A stretch of DNA of 64,000 bases from Brevibacillus antibioticus (lineage in GTDB: Bacteria > Bacillota > Bacilli > Brevibacillales > Brevibacillaceae): assembly GCF_005217615.1 (NCBI RefSeq), contig NZ_SZNK01000001.1, forward strand, positions 1,011,501 to 1,075,500, in the 5' to 3' direction. Below are positions 1 to 7,656 of the stretch, one piece after another. The position numbers and the translations under genes are program-made. The stretch's first letter is position 1. The number at the start of each line of letters is the position of its first letter. Under the pieces are notes generated by a model. It saw nothing but the letters and a program-made list of their open reading frames with translations. It did no database searches and was not told where the DNA came from.

Positions 1-1
1 A

Positions 2-1303
2 GTACAAAGAACGGGTGGCTCCATGACTCTCGATGATTTGCAGGCGTATCAAGTACAAGAACGTGAGCCGGTTCGCGGCATGTATCGCGGATATGAAGTG
101 ATTTCGATGGCGCCCCCCAGCTCTGGCGGCTTGACACTCATTCAGATTTTGAAGCTGATGGAAGGCTACGATAACCAAAAGGACGGAAGTGGGTCGGTAG
201 CCTATTTGCATCATCTGATCGAGGCCAATCACCTCGCCTATGCAGATCGGGCGGCGTTTATGGCGGACGAGGATGTTTATCCAGTACCGAAAAAAGGGCT
301 GATTGCGGACGAATACATCACCAAACGGCGTCAGCTCATTCGTGAAGAGACAGCGAATACCAAGGTAGAGGCAGGAGACCCTTGGAAGTACGATCCTGGC
401 AAAAAGCCAGAGGTGTCCATGAAACTGAGAGATCAATCTCCAATCAAGCAGACGACGCACTTCTCTGTGATGGACAAATGGGGGAATATCGTTGCGTATA
501 CGACCACGATCGAAGATATTTTTGGCAGCGGTGTGATGGTTCCTGGTTACGGCTTCATGCTCAATAATGAGCTGACAGATTTTGACGCGCTTCCTGGCGG
601 TGTCAATCAGGTCGAGCCTGGCAAGCGTCCACGTTCGAGCATGACGCCAACCATGGTGTTAAAAGATGGGAAGCCTTTTTTAGCAATTGGCTCACCCGGT
701 GGCTCAACAATTATCGCCTCCGTATCGCAGACGATACTCAATGTGATCGAGCATGGAATGGAAATTGAGGATGCCATCCGAGCACCACGCATTTTTTCTA
801 GCAGCTATCCGAATGTGACATGGGAAGCAGGCATTGACCAAGATGTCATCCTGCAATTGATGGCAAAAGGTCACGTCTTTGCTCAGGAACCGACGAACAT
901 TGGCAACGTCCAAGCGATTGTGTACGATTTTGAAACGGGAAAAATGTACGGCGGAGCAGATAACACACGCGAGGGCACTGTACTCGGTGTCGATGCTATA
1001 GCGTATACGGCTGCTCAGCCAAGCCAGTCTCCAAAAGAAAAAGAAGGCCCCTTTGATTTACGAGTAAACGGCAATGTCTACCCATATACAGCAGAGCAAA
1101 AAGTGATGGTAGATGGGGTAGCGTATGTTCACGCCAAAAAGCTGCTGGTAGGGCTGGGACAAAACGTGACGTCCTTCCAGTCTGATGTGGTCATGGTGAA
1201 GGGGATTCCTTACTTGCCTGTCAAAAAAGTTGGCGAGAAGCTGGGCTACACAGTCATGTGGAAGGAAGGAGAGCGGTCCATCGAGTTGAATAGCAAAAAG
1301 TAG
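2..1303 (+). CDS. ggt: Gamma-glutamyltransferase, C-terminal part (5' end outside window)
   Basis: Removes gamma-glutamyl groups from glutathione or poly-gamma-glutamate, normally as a secreted, self-cleaving N-terminal-nucleophile hydrolase. The reading frame is open from base 2, so the gene begins upstream; the ATG at 23 is internal. The autoprocessing site is the TTHFSV motif: the Thr encoded at 452-454 would become the N-terminus and nucleophile of the small subunit. The downstream motifs NNELTDF, GKRPRSSMTPT and GSPGGST are those of a complete small subunit. After the catalytic region come about 80 extra residues (about 1040-1300) resembling a copper-amine-oxidase N-terminal-like 'stalk' domain, with two VMVDGVAY/VMVKGIPY-type half repeats and a terminal W-GE-SIEL signature. 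That tail is unusual for the family and may serve wall attachment (inference). Confidence 0.93.
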   Translation, partial: VQRTGGSMTLDDLQAYQVQEREPVRGMYRGYEVISMAPPSSGGLTLIQILKLMEGYDNQKDGSGSVAYLHHLIEANHLAYADRAAFMADEDVYPVPKKGLIADEYITKRRQLIREETANTKVEAGDPWKYDPGKKPEVSMKLRDQSPIKQTTHFSVMDKWGNIVAYTTTIEDIFGSGVMVPGYGFMLNNELTDFDALPGGVNQVEPGKRPRSSMTPTMVLKDGKPFLAIGSPGGSTIIASVSQTILNVIEHGMEIEDAIRAPRIFSSSYPNVTWEAGIDQDVILQLMAKGHVFAQEPTNIGNVQAIVYDFETGKMYGGADNTREGTVLGVDAIAYTAAQPSQSPKEKEGPFDLRVNGNVYPYTAEQKVMVDGVAYVHAKKLLVGLGQNVTSFQSDVVMVKGIPYLPVKKVGEKLGYTVMWKEGERSIELNSKK

Positions 1304-1330
1304 GCTGATCAAGGAAAGGATGTAGCAAAA

Positions 1331-2212
1331 ATGAAGAAGGTACTTGTACTCGGCGGTACGCGATTTTTTGGAAAGCGATTGGTCCAGCTTCTCGTTGAAG
1401 CTGGGGCAGACGTTACGGTGGCGACGAGGGGGCGTACCGAAGTGGAGTTGCCTGCCTCTGTCAAAAGAATGACGCTTGATCGCGATGACGTCCATTCACT
1501 AGCGGCTGCCGGAGAAGAGCAATGGGACGTGGTGTACGATAACATCTGTTATTCCTCCCAGAATGCAATGGATGCGTGTAAGGTTTTTCGGGGGAAAGTG
1601 GGTACGTACGTTTTGACCTCAACTTTGTCCGTCTACGATTATGCCGAGGAAGCACTACAGGAAGAAGCATTTGATTCATACACATATGCAATCAGCCGGA
1701 AAACGAGAGACGAGACAACCTATCAAGAGGGGAAGCGTCAAGCAGAAGCCGTCTTTTTTCAGGAAAAGGCCTTCCCTGTCATAGCTGTTCGTTTTCCGAT
1801 CGTACTGGCGGAAGATGATTACACACGTCGGCTATGGTTTCATATGGAGCATGTGCAAGAGGGTCGACCGATTGGTATCACGAATCCCGCTGCCCGGGTG
1901 TGCTTCGTACATGCACAGGAAGCAGCTCAATTTTTGGCATGGGTGCCGACAACGTCCATCACAGGGCCAGTGAATGCGTGCTCGGATGGGACTATTTCGC
2001 TTGCTGAGCTGATGGAGACAATTGCGCAAACAGTCGGAAAGCCTGCCCAAATCGAGCAAACGACAGATGCGTCTGATGCGTCTCCCTTTGGATTTGTAGC
2101 ATCCTTTTACATGGATAACGGTATGGCTAAGGCGGCGGGCTTCCCATTTTGGTCGCTGGATGAATGGTTACCGGCGCTTGTCAAACACCTAAACGAGGAA
2201 TACACCTTTTGA
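1331..2212 (+). CDS. NAD-dependent epimerase/dehydratase family protein
   Basis: Extended short-chain dehydrogenase-like protein of 293 residues. The N-terminus MKKVLVLGGTRFFGKRL is a Rossmann nucleotide-binding loop of the GGTxFxG type used by NAD-dependent sugar epimerases and their degenerate relatives. The canonical YxxxK pair is not obvious: candidate tyrosines near residue 115 lie in a SYTYAISRKTRDE stretch, so catalysis is uncertain and the protein may be a binding or atypical member. A weak AAAGGAT ribosome site precedes the ATG. It follows ggt by 27 bases and is probably cotranscribed. The substrate cannot be told from sequence. Confidence 0.8.
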   Translation: MKKVLVLGGTRFFGKRLVQLLVEAGADVTVATRGRTEVELPASVKRMTLDRDDVHSLAAAGEEQWDVVYDNICYSSQNAMDACKVFRGKVGTYVLTSTLSVYDYAEEALQEEAFDSYTYAISRKTRDETTYQEGKRQAEAVFFQEKAFPVIAVRFPIVLAEDDYTRRLWFHMEHVQEGRPIGITNPAARVCFVHAQEAAQFLAWVPTTSITGPVNACSDGTISLAELMETIAQTVGKPAQIEQTTDASDASPFGFVASFYMDNGMAKAAGFPFWSLDEWLPALVKHLNEEYTF

Positions 2213-2304
2213 AAAAGCGTGACCTATCTACCTTTTCTTTCGTAGTACTCCATGGTAAGGTAGAGCAGAACATATGTGTCTGTAAGGAACCAGGAGGATC
2301 GATC

Positions 2305-3126
2305 ATGAACAAAAATCGCACTAGCAGCCTTGCGATCGTCGCAGCACTATCAGTAGCATTACTCAGTGGATGTGAACCTCCCTCATTAAGCGGATTGCTA
2401 TCCAGTGAGTCGAATGGACAGTCCGCGGGAGAGGGAACGCAGTCAACGACCGTTGAGCCAAATAATAAGGAGACAGCACGTCCAGAGCGGGCATCTCTTG
2501 CAGAGACGATAAAAGAAGTGGATGGAGTGCCGACCGTTACGAATGCAACAGATCTATCGGTTGTCGTAAATAAACAGCGGGCATTGCCTGGCGATTATAT
2601 TCCACCAGATTTGGTAGAGCCGAATGTTCCGTTTCCTTTTGATGAAAAAGTGGAGAAGCGATTGCTGCGAGCAGAAGCCGCACAAGCATTAGAAGAACTG
2701 TTTGCTAAAGCAAAGACAGAAGGTATGGAACTGTATGCCGTTTCCGGCTACCGTTCGTATAAGACCCAAAAATCGCTGTACGAAACGTATGTAAGGACGC
2801 AAGGTGCTGAACATGCCGCTGCTTACAGTGCCGTACCTGGCAAGAGCGAGCATCAGACTGGCTTGGCAATGGATGTATCCGGATATGATGCAAGTACACG
2901 TTTGGAAGAATCATTTGCTGAGACACCTGAAGGAATATGGCTGGCGGCCAACTGTGCAGACTTTGGGTTCGTCATTCGTTATTTGAAGGGCAAGGAAGAT
3001 ACGACTGGATATGCGTATGAGCCTTGGCATTTGCGTTATGTAGGGAAGGAAATGGCAAAGGAAATTATGGCAGGTGGCCTTACTTTAGAGGATTATTTTT
3101 CTGAAGCGGCAATGGCCCACAAATAA
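2305..3126 (+). CDS. D-alanyl-D-alanine carboxypeptidase lipoprotein (M15B, VanY-like)
   Basis: Predicted peptidoglycan D,D-carboxypeptidase that trims the terminal D-Ala from pentapeptide stems, acting outside the membrane. The ATG at 2305 has an excellent AGGAGGATCGATC ribosome site and gives a lipoprotein signal ending in LLSGC (Cys near residue 23). An upstream in-frame extension lacks this. A Ser/Thr-rich linker is followed by the M15B metal and catalytic motifs: SGYRSYKTQ, then SEHQTGLAMD (the His and Asp zinc ligands) and EPWHLRYVG (third zinc ligand). Its length of 273 residues fits the VanY/YodJ/YcdD group. A bidirectional terminator follows. Confidence 0.9.
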   Translation: MNKNRTSSLAIVAALSVALLSGCEPPSLSGLLSSESNGQSAGEGTQSTTVEPNNKETARPERASLAETIKEVDGVPTVTNATDLSVVVNKQRALPGDYIPPDLVEPNVPFPFDEKVEKRLLRAEAAQALEELFAKAKTEGMELYAVSGYRSYKTQKSLYETYVRTQGAEHAAAYSAVPGKSEHQTGLAMDVSGYDASTRLEESFAETPEGIWLAANCADFGFVIRYLKGKEDTTGYAYEPWHLRYVGKEMAKEIMAGGLTLEDYFSEAAMAHK

Positions 3127-3137
3127 CGTCATCGAAA

Positions 3138-3173
3138 ACGAAAAGAGCCGCCCCGATAAGGAGCGGCTTTTTG
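3138..3173. terminator. Bidirectional intrinsic terminator between vanY-like gene and lepB
   Basis: The hairpin AGCCGC(n)GCGGCT has an A-tract on the left and a T-tract on the right, so it can end both the rightward carboxypeptidase transcript and the leftward signal peptidase transcript, which converge here. Confidence 0.85.
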
Positions 3174-3188
3174 CTGCCTGGATCCATG

Positions 3189-3749
3189 TTAACGTGGAAG
3201 GCGAATCTGGGACAGAGGCCAGTATACAGCTTCTGCACGTCCTACTACATGATCCAGTTGAACAGGGCCAATGACGCGGCTGTCCATACTGTTGTTGCGA
3301 TTATCTCCCATGACAAACACACTGCCCTCAGGAATCTTCACAGGATCAAAATCTTCGGTTAACGTTACACCTGCTGTAGAGGTTTTTAGCTTGTTTTCGA
3401 CCAAATATTCTTCGCTGAGCGGTTGGCCATTGACAAACACTTGATCATTTTTGGCTTCAACGGTGTCACCAGCTACTGCGACCACGCGCTTGATCCAGTT
3501 GTCGCCAGTTGCATCTGGATGAATGATGACGATATCGCCAGGTTGCGGTTCTTTGAGGTAGTAAATCGCTTTGTTGACGATGACACGCTCGCGGTCATGC
3601 AACGTACTTTCCATGGAACGGCCTTGAACGACGTAGGGAGCCATGACAAATACGTAGATAAAGGCAGTCAATCCGCCAATCAAGACAAACGATTTTAACC
3701 AATCGAGCAATTCCACTTTCCATTTTGGTGTAGGGTTGGTTTGGTCCAT
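3189..3749 (-). CDS. lepB: Type I signal peptidase (first of two in the window)
   Basis: Membrane-anchored serine/lysine peptidase that removes signal peptides from exported proteins. The ATG at 3749 (MDQTNPTPKW) is preceded by AGGAGAATTTC; a longer in-frame extension has no ribosome site. One N-terminal membrane segment (about residues 17-38) is followed by the catalytic Ser in GRSMESTLHD and the catalytic Lys in NWIKRVVAVAGD, then the conserved GDNRNNSMDSR box. The 186-residue size is typical of Bacillus SipS/T/V/W-like P-type enzymes. It has its own promoter region and sits alone, unlike the second paralogue at 50669, which lies in the rplS-rbgA cluster. Confidence 0.95.
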   Translation of the reverse strand: MDQTNPTPKWKVELLDWLKSFVLIGGLTAFIYVFVMAPYVVQGRSMESTLHDRERVIVNKAIYYLKEPQPGDIVIIHPDATGDNWIKRVVAVAGDTVEAKNDQVFVNGQPLSEEYLVENKLKTSTAGVTLTEDFDPVKIPEGSVFVMGDNRNNSMDSRVIGPVQLDHVVGRAEAVYWPLSQIRLPR

Positions 3750-4122
3750 TGAAATTCTCCTATGTATGTAGTTTCTTTGGCAAATGCCTCGTGAGTGTAA
3801 GGCTGTCTTCCCATTATACATGCTTTACGAATAGATACGAAAGATGATTCAAGGAAATAATTGGCTTCGTGGATGTTGCGGGGAAAAATCGTAACATTAT
3901 TTTGCTAGCTTACCTATTGTCAGTTTTTCCTGTTTGAGTTAAGATGTTCTTGAAATAAGTTTTACAATAAAAATATTAAGTGGTAAACACTTTGTCTGGC
4001 TCATACATATCTTTCGTGAAAAGAAATAATTTTGGGAGTCCTATTGATCTTCCGGTACTTAGGCTATATAGTTTTATAGTAAAAGTACTTATATTATTAA
4101 TTTTCCGAAAATAGGTGATGTC
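3750..4122. other. Intergenic region between divergent lepB and MarR-type genes
   Basis: AT-rich, 373 bases, no convincing gene. On the minus strand a TTCGTA-17-TATAAT promoter (about 3841 to 3813) probably drives lepB. On the plus side a CTATATAG/CTATAAAA-type imperfect inverted repeat near 4063-4083 lies where a MarR autoregulatory operator would be expected; this is only a suggestion. Confidence 0.45.
3813..3841 (-). promoter_or_regulatory. Candidate sigma-A promoter of lepB (3189-3749)
   Basis: Reading leftward: TTCGTA, a 17-base spacer, then a perfect TATAAT at 3818-3813. The -35 is weak (three of six consensus bases). The start point would lie about 60 bases upstream of the lepB ATG. 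Confidence 0.5.
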
Positions 4123-4548
4123 GTGAGCAATATGTCCCGTGCCAGTAAACTTGAGGAACTGGATCGAGTATTTGTCGAGATTGCTCGTTTCTTTATTAAC
4201 AATTGGCTAGAGGAAGAGTCAATCAGTCCGAAGCAGTTTATCTTGCTGCGTGTGCTACATCAAAAAGGACGAAGCACAGTTTCTGAGCTGGCGACTATTT
4301 TGAAGTTATCCAATAGTGCCACCACAATCGCACTCAATCGCTTGGTCAAGGCCGGTTTTATTGACCGGGTTCGAGATGAACAGGATCGACGTGTCGTGTG
4401 GGTCACTTTGTCACAACAAGCCGTTCCGACTCTGGAAGGACTTTTGTGCCACAGGAGAGCACTAGTAGGAAAGCTGCTGGAGAATCTGTCTGACGACGAG
4501 TTAGAGCAGTTTACGTATTTTCTCAGGAAAATGCAGCAGTGCATATAG
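4123..4548 (+). CDS. MarR family transcriptional regulator
   Basis: DNA-binding repressor of 141 residues with the winged helix-turn-helix of the MarR family. The recognition region reads STVSELATILKLSNSATTIALNRLV, followed by the beta-wing with DEQDRRVVWV (the DxR signature is DRR). GTG at 4123 follows an AGGTGATG ribosome site; an internal ATG at 4132 is possible. It stands alone between lepB (divergent) and a secreted protein gene, so its ligand and targets cannot be inferred. The usual behaviour of the family is release from DNA on binding a small phenolic or lipid ligand. Confidence 0.88.
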   Translation: MSNMSRASKLEELDRVFVEIARFFINNWLEEESISPKQFILLRVLHQKGRSTVSELATILKLSNSATTIALNRLVKAGFIDRVRDEQDRRVVWVTLSQQAVPTLEGLLCHRRALVGKLLENLSDDELEQFTYFLRKMQQCI

Positions 4549-4622
4549 CATGCCTTCAAGTTCGTGTCTGGGGACATTCGTGTAAGACAAAAGTGTGTAC
4601 CGCGGAATGGGAGTGTACACAT

Positions 4623-5105
4623 ATGAATAAGAAAAACACACTGATCATGAGTTCTTGTATCCTAGGAGCGGCTCTCTTCACACAAGCTGCATTTGCAGAA
4701 GAGGCAGTAAAAGCTACTGAAACGACTACTGCAACAGAAGCAAAAACAACTGCAACTGAAGAAAAACCAGCAACTACAGAAGAAAAACCAGCAACTACTG
4801 AAGCAAAGCCAGCTACTGAAGCTACAACAACTGCACCAACAACTAAACCTGAAGTAAAACCTGCGACTCCACAAACAGTTAGCCCAATTCAAGGGCTGAA
4901 TCAACAAGGTGGCTGGGTTATCATGCCAGGTAAAGATGAGTTTGTATGGGTGAGTGGCCAATATGTTCCAGTAATCTCTAACGTATCTGGCTGGGCAATG
5001 ATGCCAGGAGTAGATCAATTTGTTACAACTAGTCGCGTAACTCCTGTGAGTGCTCCAGCAGCTGGTTGGACAACGATCGCTCCAGAATCCGATAACGAAA
5101 AATAA
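4623..5105 (+). CDS. Secreted Ala/Thr/Glu/Pro-rich protein with tryptophan-centred repeats
   Basis: No family recognised. ATG at 4623 follows a GGGAGTG ribosome site and opens a clear signal peptide ending in TQAAFA|EE. Residues about 28-90 are low complexity, made of short TEEKPATT/TEAKPAT-type units. The last 65 residues contain two imperfect copies of GW-[VA]-MPG-D-FV followed by a third GWT, suggesting a small repeated fold. The linker composition resembles Gram-positive wall-spanning regions, but no sorting signal or membrane anchor follows. A strong terminator ends the transcript, so it is a one-gene unit downstream of the MarR-type gene. Confidence 0.75.
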   Translation: MNKKNTLIMSSCILGAALFTQAAFAEEAVKATETTTATEAKTTATEEKPATTEEKPATTEAKPATEATTTAPTTKPEVKPATPQTVSPIQGLNQQGGWVIMPGKDEFVWVSGQYVPVISNVSGWAMMPGVDQFVTTSRVTPVSAPAAGWTTIAPESDNEK

Positions 5106-5120
5106 GCATAGCTGATGATA

Positions 5121-5159
5121 AAGACGCTTTGTCCCTCGATTGGGCAAGGCGTCTTTTTT
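5121..5159 (+). terminator. Intrinsic terminator after the secreted repeat protein
   Basis: A 14-base-pair stem beginning AAGACGC and ending GCGTCTT is followed by a run of six T. Confidence 0.88.
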
Positions 5160-5223
5160 GCTAAATCTGGAGATTCCCGTGCAAACTAAAGCGGATAGAA
5201 ACCAAAAGGAAGGAGGAACGAAA

Positions 5224-5406
5224 ATGGCAGGTTATGAGAAGGGTCAGGCTCGATCCAGGGCGAGAGAGTTGGGGACTGAGGATGCAGGCGGAGCCGTCTA
5301 CTATCAAGAGGCAGACGAGTATACGGCTGGTCTGGCTACGACGCAGGAGCTGGTCAGTGACATGTACAAGATGGGAACCATTGAGGACAGGGAAGATAAG
5401 ATGTAA
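5224..5406 (+). CDS. Small unrecognised protein (60 aa), possibly spore-related
   Basis: Charged, soluble 60-residue protein of no family I recognise. ATG at 5224 follows a strong AAGGAGGAACGAAA site. The sequence is acidic overall, with a basic N-terminus (YEKGQARSRARE) and two Tyr-rich patches. It is bracketed by two strong terminators, so it is a monocistronic unit with its start within about 60 bases of the previous terminator. A small coat or cytoplasmic spore protein is one possibility given the organism, with no direct evidence. Confidence 0.62.
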   Translation: MAGYEKGQARSRARELGTEDAGGAVYYQEADEYTAGLATTQELVSDMYKMGTIEDREDKM

Positions 5407-5425
5407 AAACAGAGGAAAAGAGCAA

Positions 5426-5461
5426 GGCCAGCCCGGATGCAAGGAGGCTGGCCACTTTTTG
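5426..5461 (+). terminator. Intrinsic terminator after the 60-aa protein
   Basis: GGCCAGCC(n)GGCTGGCC, a perfect 8-base-pair stem, followed by a T-rich tail. Confidence 0.88.
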
Positions 5462-5552
5462 TTTCCATGATAAAAAATTTTTTATTGACTTAGTAGATGG
5501 TATCAGTAAAAATACAAGAGGAATCAGAAAATTTAAAAAGGGTGTGCCACGA

Positions 5553-6668
5553 ATGAGAGACTCACGATTAGATCAATTAGCGTACAATCTGGTTAACTAT
5601 TCTGTACGAGTACAGCCAGGGGAAAACATTTTGATCAACGCGAAAGGGGACACACCGGATTTGGTGCAAGCCCTCGTGCGTGAGATTTACAAAGCAGGCG
5701 GCAATCCTTATGTTCAATTGATTGATCCCGCCGTAAGCCGAGAAATCGCAATGAATTGCAATGAAGAGCAGTTAAAGACCATGGCTCAACATGAAGTTGA
5801 ACTCATGGAGAAAATGCAAGGTTATATCGGGATTCGTGCAGCGAACAACATCAATGAGATGGCTGATGTTCCAAGTGACAAGCTCGGCATCTATTCTCGC
5901 CTATATGAGCTGCCAGTAATGAACGTGCGCGTGCCTAAAACGAAGTGGGTTGTTCTTCGTTATCCGAATCCTTCCATGGCACAACTTGCGAACATGTCTA
6001 CAGCAGCTTTTGAAGATTTTTACTTCCAAGTATGTAACCTGGATTACGCGAAAATGGATAAAGCAATGGACAGTCTGGTTGACTTGATGAATCGCACAGA
6101 CAAGGTACGCTTGGTAGGACCTGAAACGGATCTCACCTTCTCAATCAAGGACATCCCTGCTGTGAAATGTGCTGGCCTGCGCAATATTCCAGATGGCGAA
6201 GTGTATACAGCACCTGTGAAGGATTCCGTAAATGGCGTAATCACTCATAATGCGCCAACACCATACCACGGCTTCACATTCGAAAATGTTCGCCTGACCT
6301 TCAAGGACGGCAAAATTGTGGAAGCAACAGCGAACGATACCGAGCGCTTGAATCAAATTTTGGATACGGACGAGGGAGCGCGCTTCGTTGGAGAATTCGC
6401 TATCGGTGTGAATCCTTACATTCGCAACCCTATGAAAGATATCTTGTTTGACGAAAAAATAGACGGAAGCTTCCACTTCACGCCTGGTCAATGCTATGAC
6501 GAAGCTTACAATGGCAACAAATCATCTGTGCACTGGGACATGGTTTCCATCCAGCGTCCGGATTGGGGCGGAGGGGAAATCTGGTTTGATGACGTCCTAA
6601 TTCGCAAAGATGGTCGTTTTGTCATTGCAGAGCTTGAATGTCTGAATCCAGAAAACTTGAAAGGGTAA
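5553..6668 (+). CDS. Aminopeptidase, M29 family (AmpS/AmpT-type)
   Basis: Metal-dependent cytoplasmic aminopeptidase of the thermophilic-aminopeptidase (M29) family, which frees N-terminal residues from peptides. The N-terminus RLDQLAYNLVNYSVRVQPGE and the C-terminal run GQCYDEAYNGNKSSVHWDMV are family hallmarks: the latter carries the metal-binding Glu, His and Asp, and RIDGSFH-type and GEFAIGVNP motifs lie upstream. ATG at 5553 is 11 bases after AAAAGGG; a GTG three codons earlier overlaps that site. The length of 371 residues is at the short end of the family (about 370-410). It is monocistronic. Confidence 0.93.
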   Translation: MRDSRLDQLAYNLVNYSVRVQPGENILINAKGDTPDLVQALVREIYKAGGNPYVQLIDPAVSREIAMNCNEEQLKTMAQHEVELMEKMQGYIGIRAANNINEMADVPSDKLGIYSRLYELPVMNVRVPKTKWVVLRYPNPSMAQLANMSTAAFEDFYFQVCNLDYAKMDKAMDSLVDLMNRTDKVRLVGPETDLTFSIKDIPAVKCAGLRNIPDGEVYTAPVKDSVNGVITHNAPTPYHGFTFENVRLTFKDGKIVEATANDTERLNQILDTDEGARFVGEFAIGVNPYIRNPMKDILFDEKIDGSFHFTPGQCYDEAYNGNKSSVHWDMVSIQRPDWGGGEIWFDDVLIRKDGRFVIAELECLNPENLKG

Positions 6669-6685
6669 GGTAGCGCCTACCCAAA

Positions 6686-7063
6686 TCATTTGTCGTACTG
6701 CCGGAGCCTTTCGTGGGCAAGCATAATATCCATTTCTAGCTGAAATAGCATGTGCAGATTGCTTGAAGGAAGAGTCATTCTGCGTGCTGCGTGGTAGAGA
6801 AGGGGCTTGTTTTGTTTGATGACTGTCATGATTTCCACAACGGGAGGAACGACTTGCTTGATTCTTAGCAAATTTTGCAAATAGCGAAGAAGGGTTTGAA
6901 TACTAGTCTGGTCATCCTTGTTCGGTACCGCTTCAAGCAGGGCGAAAAAGTCTCGGACGATGATACGCTTTGTCTCCTGAGGCTCCACTATGGTTGTACG
7001 ATTCACTTGATCCACCTCACGGGAAAGAGTAACAGCTTCTTTTCTTTTCCCGCTGAATGACAA
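6686..7063 (-). CDS. Unrecognised helical protein, 125 aa
   Basis: No family recognised. Predicted mostly alpha-helical and soluble, with a leucine-rich segment (LLRYLQNLLRIKQVV) and a C-terminus containing LEMDIMLAHERLRQYD. The start is TTG at 7063 with an AAAAGG site eight bases upstream; no ATG is available near the N-terminus. It converges on the M29 gene, with only 17 bases between the two stop codons. Confidence 0.55.
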   Translation of the reverse strand: MSFSGKRKEAVTLSREVDQVNRTTIVEPQETKRIIVRDFFALLEAVPNKDDQTSIQTLLRYLQNLLRIKQVVPPVVEIMTVIKQNKPLLYHAARRMTLPSSNLHMLFQLEMDIMLAHERLRQYDK

Positions 7064-7126
7064 GTGATAAACCTTTTGTTTGTTAAAAAGTCTTTGGCAT
7101 GTGTATGTGCCAAAGACTTTTCGTTT

Positions 7127-7654
7127 TTATGACTCACGATGACCATCGTAGACGCTTGCTTCCTCCAGGGGAATCCGTATGCGCAGGAGCAGCCAGGCAT
7201 TCAAGAGAGAAAACGTCAGGGCAGTTGCCACAGCAGAAAATGTCAGGGGGAGTAAAAGCAGCTCAAGCGATACGACCAAGTAGTTGGGGTGACGTATGAA
7301 CCGGTAAGGACCTCGCTTGATCAAAGCCTCGCGCGGGAGTATGAAGATGCGGGTATTCCACCGCTTGCCCAAGCTGCGAATGCACCAGTAACGAAGCCCT
7401 TGCGCGATCAAAAACAGGCTGAACGAAACCGCCCACCAAGAGGGCAGAACCATGGCGCTGCCTTTTCCCACCACTTCGAAAATAAGCGAGAGAAAAAAGA
7501 GAAAATGAAGAAGGACGATGTATTTGTAATGACTCGCCCCAACCTCGTAGCCCCCTTTTGAGCGGATATAGCGGGCATTCCTCACGGCAATGAGAAGCTC
7601 GACCAGTCGCTGCAACACGACTCCAGCCATGACAAATCCAAAGAAGAGCAACAT
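7127..7654 (-). CDS. bpsB: Isoprenylcysteine-carboxylmethyltransferase-like membrane methyltransferase
   Basis: ICMT-family integral membrane O-methyltransferase, 175 residues with about four membrane segments. The conserved S-adenosylmethionine-binding region is near the C-terminus: GPYRFIRHPNYLVV and then ELLLLPL. In Bacillus subtilis a protein of this family (YpbQ/BpsB) is encoded beside the type III polyketide synthase BpsA and methylates its alkylpyrone products. Here it lies two bases downstream of such a synthase gene, so the same role is inferred. Product structures cannot be read from sequence. Confidence 0.85.
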   Translation of the reverse strand: MLLFFGFVMAGVVLQRLVELLIAVRNARYIRSKGGYEVGASHYKYIVLLHFLFFLSLIFEVVGKGSAMVLPSWWAVSFSLFLIAQGLRYWCIRSLGKRWNTRIFILPREALIKRGPYRFIRHPNYLVVSLELLLLPLTFSAVATALTFSLLNAWLLLRIRIPLEEASVYDGHRES

Positions 7655-7656
7655 GA

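Noticed and set aside
4662..5147. 161-codon Cys/Ser-rich minus-strand frame opposite the secreted protein
   Set aside because: Mirror image of the repetitive ACN/GAA codons on the plus strand; no ribosome site.
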